Source of the DNA: JAAFIP01 sp043769005
GTDB taxonomy: Bacteria > Pseudomonadota > Gammaproteobacteria > Burkholderiales > Burkholderiaceae_C
Length of the DNA: 5,030 nt
Direction: 5' to 3'
Assembly (NCBI GenBank): GCA_043769005.1
Contig: JAYVJV010000014.1
Coordinates: 1-5,030 of the forward strand
Shown: one piece after another, positions 1-4,611 of the stretch
Layout: each line of letters starts with the position of its first letter
Position numbering within the stretch: the stretch's first letter is position 1
Notes under the pieces: generated by a model
The model's input: the letters and a program-made list of their open reading frames with translations, nothing else
What the model was told of the DNA's origin: nothing
The model's database searches: none
Translations under genes and position numbers: made by a program

Positions 1-48
1 CGCTTGGGGTGAGTGGCGTAGCGGCATAAAGGGGGAGTAGGCGGTCAT
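1..48 (-). CDS. Possible 5' end of a leftward gene (partial, very uncertain)
   Basis: Reading leftward from an ATG at 48-46, sixteen codons stay open to the window edge (MTAYSPFMPLRHSPQA), with a second in-frame Met at 27-25. I do not recognise the peptide. The ATG overlaps the TGA of another leftward frame as ATGA, an arrangement often seen in translationally coupled genes. However, that upstream frame is mostly antisense to the VOC gene. The stretch also lies inside a hairpin-forming sequence (3-89), so it may be non-coding repeat DNA that happens to be open. There is no clear ribosome binding site. Too little is visible to assign a function. Confidence 0.2.
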   Translation of the reverse strand, partial: MTAYSPFMPLRHSPQA

Positions 49-89
49 AGACCGCCACGGAGGACAGCCGCGTAGCCAATCACCCCAAG
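3..89. repeat. 87-bp imperfect palindrome with nested perfect inverted repeat
   Basis: The outer arms CTTGGGGTGA (3-12) and TCACCCCAAG (80-89) are perfect reverse complements. Pairing continues inward with TGGC (14-17) to GCCA (75-78) and GCGGC (21-25) to GCCGC (67-71). At the centre GGCGGTC (40-46) pairs perfectly with GACCGCC (50-56) across the 3-nt loop ATA. It could be a dispersed palindromic element, a structured RNA or a regulatory site. There is no terminal T-run on either side, so a Rho-independent terminator is unlikely. The pairing is seen directly; its role is unknown. Confidence 0.6.
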
Positions 90-150
90 TGCCGGGGCAG
101 CAAACCAACTGAACGCAAAAAAACACCGAAGCGTACAAGCCACCTGGCCG

Positions 151-173
151 TACAAAATAGCTGTCCTCGCTAT
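151..173 (+). repeat. Possible truncated copy of the dispersed intergenic repeat
   Basis: TACAAA, ATAGCTG and CGCTAT occur here in the same order as in the 5' half of the repeat copies at 1118-1182 and 2424-2480. The GGGCTACAG half is missing. It lies 18 bp upstream of the VOC start. The match is short and partly degenerate, so it is a weak call. Confidence 0.3.
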
Positions 174-191
174 GACCTTTAAAATCTCCAC

Positions 192-593
192 ATGACACCC
201 GCCACCACTTCCTACCTGGAGCACGTCGCCATTCGCGTGCATGACATCCATTGGCATGTCCGCTTCTTCCATGAGGTGCTGGGACAAACTCTGCGCGAAG
301 TGGACGGTACGCTGGAGCAGCCCAGTCAATACTGGACGTTGGGCGGTCTGCAGTTCATGGCCACGCCGGGTAGCGCCTACGCGCCGAGCAACGACGGCGG
401 TTGGCTGGCGCACCTGGGCGTGATGGTGGACGATCTGGAGGCCGCACTGGCCGCTGCACAAACCTTCAAGGTCAGCACCCTTCCGCAAGGGCGCAACTGG
501 TTGCAATTGCCCGATGGCTTGGCGGTCGAGCTCATCCAGGCCAGCCCCGGTGCGGTGCGCCAGGCACTGGCGGTGAATCCGCGTGCGTTGTGA
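192..593 (+). CDS. VOC superfamily (glyoxalase/dioxygenase-fold) protein
   Basis: This is a 133-residue single-domain protein of the vicinal oxygen chelate fold, a metal-binding cytoplasmic enzyme family that includes glyoxalase I, methylmalonyl-CoA epimerase and extradiol dioxygenases. The opening LEHVAIRVHDI is the typical first beta-strand, with His11 as likely first metal ligand. A second babbb module begins near HLGVMVDDLEAAL (His74). Glu113 in LAVELIQA fits the usual C-terminal Glu ligand. Three of the four expected ligands are thus visible in one chain; a dimer would complete the sites. The start is supported because the family motif begins only a few residues later. No Shine-Dalgarno is visible (AAAATCTCCAC precedes the ATG). 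The MaoC gene follows after 30 bp, suggesting co-transcription. The exact reaction cannot be assigned; an acyl-CoA epimerase or lyase-type role is one inference from its neighbours. Confidence 0.87.
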   Translation: MTPATTSYLEHVAIRVHDIHWHVRFFHEVLGQTLREVDGTLEQPSQYWTLGGLQFMATPGSAYAPSNDGGWLAHLGVMVDDLEAALAAAQTFKVSTLPQGRNWLQLPDGLAVELIQASPGAVRQALAVNPRAL

Positions 594-623
594 GCCCTCC
601 ATCCGCGCCCGCGCACACAAATC

Positions 624-1112
624 ATGCAGCCAAATCGTTCAGCCATGCTCCACCAAACTCCCACCACGCCAGAAAAATATTGGGACGATGCCGTTGACGG
701 CGACACCTGCGTAAGCCCCAGCTACACCGTGACCGAGGCGCGCATCAACGCCTACGCCGAGTTGACCGGCGACTTCACGCCTGTGCACATCGACGAGGCG
801 TACGCCAAGACCACGCCCTTTGGCACGCGGGTGGCGCATGGCCTGTTTGGCCTGTCGATTGCGGACGGTTTGAAAACGCAAAGTGACTACCGCTTCGTAC
901 CCGGTATGTCGCTGGGCTGGAGCTGGGACTTTGTGTTGCCCATAAAAATTAACGACGTGGTGCATGTACGCTTCACAGTCACCGGCCTGCGCCAGTCCAA
1001 AAGCCGTCCGGGCTGGGGCATCGTCATTTTGCCCAGCGAGCTGGTCAACCAGCATGGGCAGGTGGTGCAAAAGGGGGAACATCGGCTGATGATCCCTTTG
1101 CGGGCGGCGTAA
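624..1112 (+). CDS. MaoC-like hot-dog fold dehydratase/enoyl-CoA hydratase
   Basis: This is a 162-residue single hot-dog domain protein. The family hydrates enoyl-CoA thioesters or dehydrates the hydroxyacyl-CoA, in the cytoplasm. The hydratase signature is clear: AELTGDFTPVHIDEAYA carries the catalytic-type Asp50 and His55, followed by PFGTRVAHGLF (residues 65-75), the conserved AHG turn. The C-terminal half (VLPIKINDVVHVRFTVTGLRQSK) is the usual beta-sheet region. The length matches short bacterial MaoC proteins, not the double-domain forms. The start is uncertain: ATG 624 and the in-frame ATG 645 (MLHQTPTTPEKYW) both lack a Shine-Dalgarno, and conserved sequence begins only near residue 19. 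It follows the VOC gene by 30 bp and precedes a CoA-transferase by 73 bp, so it probably acts on the CoA ester made by that enzyme. The substrate is not identifiable. Confidence 0.9.
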   Translation: MQPNRSAMLHQTPTTPEKYWDDAVDGDTCVSPSYTVTEARINAYAELTGDFTPVHIDEAYAKTTPFGTRVAHGLFGLSIADGLKTQSDYRFVPGMSLGWSWDFVLPIKINDVVHVRFTVTGLRQSKSRPGWGIVILPSELVNQHGQVVQKGEHRLMIPLRAA

Positions 1113-1117
1113 ACACA

Positions 1118-1182
1118 CTACATTTTTTATAGCTGCTTGCGCAATATTTTATTGGGCTACAGCCCTATTTAGCCTACAAAAT
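1118..1182 (+). repeat. Dispersed intergenic repeat, copy A
   Basis: The element runs from CTACATTTTTTATAGCTG through GCTTGCGCAATATTTTATTG to a small hairpin GGGCT-AC-AGCCC (1154-1165). The reverse complement of 2424-2480 matches it closely (AGCTGCTTRCGC, ATATTTTAYTGGGCTACAG). Copy C at 3403-3453 shares AGCTGCTTACGC and GGCCTACAGCC. From memory, repeats of this kind are abundant between genes in Comamonadaceae. It fills almost the whole gap between the MaoC and CoA-transferase genes and ends 3 bp before the latter's ATG. Confidence 0.75.
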
Positions 1183-1185
1183 ACC

Positions 1186-2406
1186 ATGAAGAACACCCAG
1201 CCCCTGCCCTTGGCGGGCTTTCGCGTGATTGACTACAGCCATTTCCTCGCAGGGCCGCACATCTCACGTTGCCTTAGCGCCATGGGGGCTGAGGTCATCA
1301 AGGTGGAGCGCCCGCAAGAGGGCGACGCGGGCCGCGCCAGCCCGACGATGGTCAATGGCCAAAGCGGCTACTTCATGCAGCAAAACATGGGCAAAAAAGG
1401 CCTGTGTATCATCCAGCGCGACCCGCGCGGCCTGGAGCTGATGCACAAACTTACCGACAGCGCCGATGTGTTTGTAGAAAACTACCGCCCCGGCGCACTG
1501 ACCAAACTGGGCCTGGGCTACGACGAGCTCAGTAGGCGCAACGAAAAGCTGGTCTATTGCTCGGTCTCGGCCTACGGTCACACCGGGCCGGATGCGCACC
1601 GCGCAGGCTTTGGCCTGATTGCCGAGGCCAAGAGCGGCGCGATGTCCCTCATTGGCGTGCCGGGCGAGCCACCGCCGCTGTTTCGCATGCCGATTGCCGA
1701 CATGTACGCGGGCCTGCACGGCGTGTCTGCCATCTGCGCGGCGCTCTTGGGCCGCGTGAAAAGCGGGCGTGGCCAGCATATTGACATTGCGCTGTACGAC
1801 TGCATGGTCTCCATGCACGACTTTGCCGCGCAAAGCTACCTGCTCAGTGGTGAGCTGCCCGTACAAACCGGCCACGACCTGCCGCAAAGCACGGTGTACG
1901 GCGTGTTCGCTGCCAAGGGCGGCTACCTTGTGATCGCCGCGCAGATGACTGACACCTGGAAGGCGCTGGCACACCTCATTGGCGGCGAGGCCTATGCGCT
2001 GGACACCGCGCTCCACACCTCAGCGGGGCGCAATGCGCAGCGCGAGAGCATCCTTGCCAAAGTGCGCGCCTGGACGATGGCGCAGGCCAGCGTGCAAGAC
2101 TGCTGCGCCCAACTAGACGCAGCCGGCGTGCCCGCCGCCCCGGTGCAAACCATCGACCAAGTATTGCGCGACCCTCAAACCCTGGCGCGCGGCATGGTGG
2201 TAGAGCAACATCACCCCAGTGCAGGCAAGATCAAGCTGCCCAACTTGCCATTTAACTTCTCAGACTGCGACACCACGCCCAGCGGCCCCGCGCCCACCCT
2301 GGGGCAGCACAACGGTGAGATTGCCGCCAGTCTGGGCTACAGCGCGGCGGACATTGCACAACTACAATCAAACGGCGTGCTGTACGCGCCAGCGGCGACA
2401 CTGTGA
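1186..2406 (+). CDS. CaiB/BaiF family (class III) CoA-transferase
   Basis: This 406-residue protein has the normal length for the family, which moves CoA between an acyl-CoA donor and a carboxylic acid via an aspartyl thioester, as interlocked-ring dimers in the cytoplasm. Visible hallmarks include the N-terminal PLAGFRVIDYSHFLAGP, LSAMGAEVIKVERP (residues 30-43), ADVFVENYRPGALTKLGLGY (93-112) and VYCSVSAYGHTGP (123-135). Asp172 in MPIADMYAG corresponds to the catalytic Asp169 of formyl-CoA transferase. GRGQHIDIALYDCM and the C-terminal AGVPAAPVQTIDQVLRDPQ are also typical. The start is well placed because the family motif begins at residue 8. The initiation region lies in a repeat and has no Shine-Dalgarno. 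The likely partners are the upstream MaoC and VOC genes. The acid substrate cannot be decided from sequence. Confidence 0.95.
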   Translation: MKNTQPLPLAGFRVIDYSHFLAGPHISRCLSAMGAEVIKVERPQEGDAGRASPTMVNGQSGYFMQQNMGKKGLCIIQRDPRGLELMHKLTDSADVFVENYRPGALTKLGLGYDELSRRNEKLVYCSVSAYGHTGPDAHRAGFGLIAEAKSGAMSLIGVPGEPPPLFRMPIADMYAGLHGVSAICAALLGRVKSGRGQHIDIALYDCMVSMHDFAAQSYLLSGELPVQTGHDLPQSTVYGVFAAKGGYLVIAAQMTDTWKALAHLIGGEAYALDTALHTSAGRNAQRESILAKVRAWTMAQASVQDCCAQLDAAGVPAAPVQTIDQVLRDPQTLARGMVVEQHHPSAGKIKLPNLPFNFSDCDTTPSGPAPTLGQHNGEIAASLGYSAADIAQLQSNGVLYAPAATL

Positions 2407-2423
2407 GGCTGCGGTTTATCTGC

Positions 2424-2480
2424 TCTATGGGCCTGTAGCCCAGTAAAATATAGCGTAAGCAGCTCCTGAATTTGTAGCAT
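2424..2480 (-). repeat. Dispersed intergenic repeat, copy B (inverted)
   Basis: On the minus strand this reads ATGCTACAAATTC, then AGCTGCTTACGCTATATTTT, then ACTGGGCTACAGGCCC, closely matching copy A in the opposite orientation. Its hairpin GGGC-CTGTA-GCCC (2429-2441) corresponds to the GGGCT-AC-AGCCC hairpin of copy A. It occupies most of the gap between the CoA-transferase stop and the aroE start, so it may separate two transcription units or be transcribed through. Confidence 0.75.
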
Positions 2481-2508
2481 ATCGAATCACCGGAAACACC
2501 CCCGCACC

Positions 2509-3330
2509 ATGACCGACCGTTACGCCGTTATCGGCAACCCCATCAGCCAGAGCAAGTCACCCTTCATCCACAGCACGTTTGCCCAGCAGACCGGGCAGGA
2601 CATGGAATACACCCGTATCGAAGGCACGCTGGGTGCTTTTGCGCAGGATGCAGAGGCGTTTCGCAAAGTCGGCGGGCGGGGCATGAACATTACTGCGCCG
2701 TTCAAGCTGGATGCGTTTGCCTATGCCACTGAGCACTCCGAGCGGGCGCGGCTGGCTGGAGCGGTCAATGCGCTGAAATTTGAGGGCGATCGCATACTGG
2801 CTGAGAACTTTGACGGCATCGGCCTGGTACGCGACCTGACGCACAACTTGGCCTGTCCGCTGCGCGTCAAGCGCGTGCTGCTGCTGGGCGCAGGCGGTGC
2901 CACACGCGGCGCGCTGCTGCCGTTTTTGGAGCAGCAGCCAGCCGCATTGGTGATCGTCAACCGCACGCTGGCGACCGCGCAGCAACTGGCAGGCAGTTTT
3001 GCCCATGCCGGGCCCGTGTCGGCGGCAGGCTATGGCGACCTGGGCGCACAGCAGTTTGACGTGGTGCTCAACGCCACCTCAGCCAGTCTGCGGGCCGAAC
3101 TGCCACCTCTGCCCGCCAGCGTATTCGCCCCCGGCGCGCTGGCCTACGAGCTGGCCTATGGCAAAGGCCTCACGCCCTTCCTGCGCCTGGCCCAAAGCGC
3201 AGGTGTGCAGCGCCTGGCCGACGGCGTAGGCATGCTGGCCGAGCAGGCAGCAGAAGCCTTCGAGTGGTGGCGTGGTGTGCGGCCGGGTACCAAGGATGTG
3301 ATTGCGCAGTTGACGGTGCCGTTGGTTTGA
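2509..3330 (+). CDS. aroE: Shikimate dehydrogenase (NADP+)
   Basis: This 273-residue enzyme reduces 3-dehydroshikimate to shikimate with NADPH, the fourth step of chorismate and aromatic amino acid synthesis, in the cytoplasm. The shikimate-binding N-domain shows Ser15 and Ser17 in GNPISQSKSP, Asn60, Thr62 and the catalytic Lys66 in MNITAPFK, Asn87 in GAVNAL, and the catalytic Asp102. The Rossmann domain carries GAGGATRG (127-134) and the NADP-type NRT motif (151-153). NATS (188-191), Tyr217 in AYGKGLTPF and Gln246 in GMLAEQAAEAF complete the site. The length is standard. One oddity is the usual NTDG around the catalytic Asp, which here reads NFDG (Phe101). The start fits the conserved YAVIGNP at residue 5; only a weak, distant GGAA lies upstream. 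A quinate/shikimate-catabolic paralogue is possible but less likely than the biosynthetic enzyme. Confidence 0.95.
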   Translation: MTDRYAVIGNPISQSKSPFIHSTFAQQTGQDMEYTRIEGTLGAFAQDAEAFRKVGGRGMNITAPFKLDAFAYATEHSERARLAGAVNALKFEGDRILAENFDGIGLVRDLTHNLACPLRVKRVLLLGAGGATRGALLPFLEQQPAALVIVNRTLATAQQLAGSFAHAGPVSAAGYGDLGAQQFDVVLNATSASLRAELPPLPASVFAPGALAYELAYGKGLTPFLRLAQSAGVQRLADGVGMLAEQAAEAFEWWRGVRPGTKDVIAQLTVPLV

Positions 3331-3402
3331 TGGGCTTGGTTGGCTGGCGCGCCGAGTGCGTCCGGCAAGGTGGTTTGGGGGCATCTCTGCGTCAGATATT
3401 CA

Positions 3403-3453
3403 CTACGAAAAACGTAGCTGCTTACGCTGATAATTGCTGGCCTACAGCCTGAG
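3403..3453 (+). repeat. Dispersed intergenic repeat, copy C
   Basis: This copy shares AGCTGCTTACGC with copy B and GGCCTACAGCC with the 3' part of copies A and B; the middle has diverged. It begins with its own small perfect hairpin, CTACG-AAAAA-CGTAG (3403-3417), and ends with GGC-CTACA-GCC (3439-3449). It sits about 70 bp after the aroE stop. Confidence 0.65.
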
Positions 3454-3506
3454 TCCTTTGCAAAAAAAACACTGCCATCACGCTCACCGCGCACCACTAC
3501 GCCAAT

Positions 3507-3708
3507 ATTCGCGCCAGAGCGTGTGCCCTATCCATGCGCCCCGATGGGGCTGCGGGCTCGAAGCACGCAGAAATGGGGATCAGAAATTTAGATGTCTGAG
3601 CGCGTAGCGCGAGTTTCTAAATTTCCCCCATTTCGAGTACTGGAGATGCTTGGCCGAAGGCCCCGCAGCCCTGGGGCGCATGGGTAGGGCACACGCTCTG
3701 GCGCGAAT
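3507..3708. repeat. ~200-bp long inverted repeat (large hairpin or MITE-like element)
   Basis: The left arm 3507-3542 and right arm 3673-3708 are 36-bp reverse complements differing at one position, where a G-U pair would still form in RNA. Pairing resumes inward at GGGCTGCGGG (3547-3556) with CCCGCAGCCC (3662-3671), AAATGGGG (3571-3578) with CCCCATTT (3626-3633), and GAAATTTAGA (3583-3592) with TCTAAATTTC (3616-3625). The apex is GCGC-GTA-GCGC (3600-3610). A side hairpin GGCC-GAA-GGCC (3652-3662) lies in the unpaired right part. There is no transposase gene and no obvious target-site duplication. It could be a non-autonomous mobile element, two dispersed repeats inserted head to head, or a structured RNA. 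Pairing is seen directly; identity is unknown. Confidence 0.85.
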
Positions 3709-3736
3709 TCGTGAAGATCGCAGCGTGAAAAAGCAA

Positions 3737-3742
3737 TATACT
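3737..3742 (+). promoter_or_regulatory. Candidate -10 element (TATACT) of tetR
   Basis: TATACT matches the sigma-70 -10 consensus at five of six positions. It ends 7 bp before the ATG at 3750, so transcription would begin at or next to the start codon, giving a leaderless or nearly leaderless mRNA. No good -35 hexamer is visible at 16-18 bp upstream, so this is tentative. Confidence 0.35.
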
Positions 3743-3749
3743 CCCAAAA

Positions 3750-4454
3750 ATGGACAAGACAGTACATTCTGCAAAACCAAAGGCCTTGGCTAAAGAGCCA
3801 GCACGCAAAAAAGCGCCCGCAAAAAGTAAAGAGCCCAGCCGCACCAACGACCCGGCTCGCACGATGGCGGGTATTCTGGAGATGGCAACGCAGGAGTTTG
3901 GTGAGAAGGGCTTGGCAGGTGCGCGCATTGATGCCATAGCCGCTGCCACCCAAACCAGCAAGCGCATGATTTACTACTATTTTGGTAGCAAAGAAGGCCT
4001 GTATTTGGCGGTTTTAGAGGAAGCCTACCGCCGCATGCGCAGCATTGAGGGCGAGCTGCATCTGGAAGATTTGCCGCCCGAAGACGCGCTGCGCAAGCTC
4101 ACCGCTTTTACCTTTGACCACCACCACGGCAACCCCAACTACATCCGCCTGGTGATGAGCGAGAACATGCAGCGCGGGCAGTATCTGGCGCAGAGCAAGC
4201 AGATCCAGAAGCTCAACGTGCCCGCCATCTCGGCCATTCAAAAACTCTATGACCGGGGCGTGCGCAGCGGTGTCTTTCGTAGCGGCATGGACCCGGTGGA
4301 CATCCACGCCTCGATCTCGGCGCTGACGTTTTTCAACGTCTCCAACCAGCACACCTTCGGCTTGATATTCAAGCGCGACACGCAGTCGCCCAAGTCCATA
4401 ACCGCCCGGCGTGACAGTGTGGTAGAGATGGTGGTGCGCTTTGTGCGCCGGTAG
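3750..4454 (+). CDS. TetR/AcrR family transcriptional regulator
   Basis: This is a 234-residue DNA-binding regulator. After a basic, Lys/Pro/Ala-rich tail (residues 1-37), the TetR DNA-binding domain runs from about 38 to 85. ILEMATQEFGEKGL forms helix 1, and the helix-turn-helix ends in the signature TSKRMIYYYFGSKEGLYLAVL (69-89). Residues 95-225 form an all-helical ligand-binding and dimerisation domain (NPNYIRLVMSENMQRGQYL, then VDIHASISALTFFNVSNQHTFG), reminiscent of RutR/NicS-like C-terminal domains; the ligand is unknown. The start is fixed because an in-frame TGA lies at 3726-3728 and the next in-frame ATG (residue 39) would remove part of helix 1. No Shine-Dalgarno is present. It probably represses the TRAP transporter genes starting 157 bp downstream, where a TetR-like palindrome is found. 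It is separated from aroE by a repeat-filled gap, so it is likely transcribed alone. Confidence 0.93.
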   Translation: MDKTVHSAKPKALAKEPARKKAPAKSKEPSRTNDPARTMAGILEMATQEFGEKGLAGARIDAIAAATQTSKRMIYYYFGSKEGLYLAVLEEAYRRMRSIEGELHLEDLPPEDALRKLTAFTFDHHHGNPNYIRLVMSENMQRGQYLAQSKQIQKLNVPAISAIQKLYDRGVRSGVFRSGMDPVDIHASISALTFFNVSNQHTFGLIFKRDTQSPKSITARRDSVVEMVVRFVRR

Positions 4455-4562
4455 CCGGGGGAAGCAGCACCGGCAGGGCCACCCCATGGGCTATGCCAGA
4501 ATGCTCTAACGCCTTGCACCGTAATTCACCACGAACCGAGGGTTTTTACTTACCTTCGCAAA

Positions 4563-4576
4563 ACTAACCAGTTAGT
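4563..4576. promoter_or_regulatory. Candidate TetR-family operator upstream of the TRAP genes
   Basis: ACTAAC-CA-GTTAGT is a perfect inverted repeat with 6-bp arms and a 2-bp centre, starting 49 bp and ending 35 bp before the TRAP permease ATG. Its position fits a repressor site overlapping or next to the promoter. A possible -10-like TACATT (4576-4581) directly follows, but the -35 is unclear. A short palindrome of this size matches what TetR-family dimers bind. Assigning it to the adjacent regulator is inference. Confidence 0.5.
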
Positions 4577-4611
4577 ACATTACAGGGTAGGCATCATCCA
4601 GCGCACCATCC

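Larger units (their letters stand above)
3331..3749. other. 419-bp intergenic region between aroE and tetR
   Basis: I see no convincing gene in this gap on either strand. It holds dispersed repeat copy C (3403-3453), a long inverted repeat (3507-3708) and the presumed tetR promoter just before 3750. Several open frames cross it on the minus strand. They have no recognisable domain, lack good start signals and run through the inverted repeat, so I treat them as chance. No clear Rho-independent terminator follows aroE. Confidence 0.7.

Noticed and set aside
45..620. 191-codon minus-strand open frame over the VOC gene
   Set aside because: It is largely antisense to a gene with clear family motifs, its sequence shows no domain, and high-GC codon bias readily opens the opposite frame.
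1264..2016. 250-codon minus-strand open frame inside the CoA-transferase gene
   Set aside because: It lies wholly antisense to a well-supported CoA-transferase and has no recognisable protein features.
1118..3453. CRISPR array
   Set aside because: The three repeat copies are about 1 kb apart, in mixed orientation, with genes between them and no cas genes.
3156..3497. Minus-strand frames across the aroE 3' end and intergenic gap
   Set aside because: They overlap aroE and the repeat copy, have no domain, and their composition looks like translated repeat DNA.
3761..3768. AGTACATT shared by the tetR start region and the palindrome area (4574-4581)
   Set aside because: An 8-base match without symmetry, inside the coding sequence, is likely chance.
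3787..3800. TGGCT-AAAG-AGCCA inverted repeat in the tetR 5' coding region
   Set aside because: Five-bp arms inside a repetitive Lys/Ala/Pro coding stretch are expected by chance; there is no other support for an operator.
3580..3967. Minus-strand frames of 66-121 codons through the inverted repeat and tetR 5' end
   Set aside because: They are antisense to the tetR DNA-binding domain and run through the hairpin sequence; nothing suggests a real protein.
4440..4480. Possible terminator after tetR (CCGGTAGCCGGGGG with CACCGGC)
   Set aside because: Only short GC pairing is possible and no T-run follows, so it does not meet the pattern of an intrinsic terminator.
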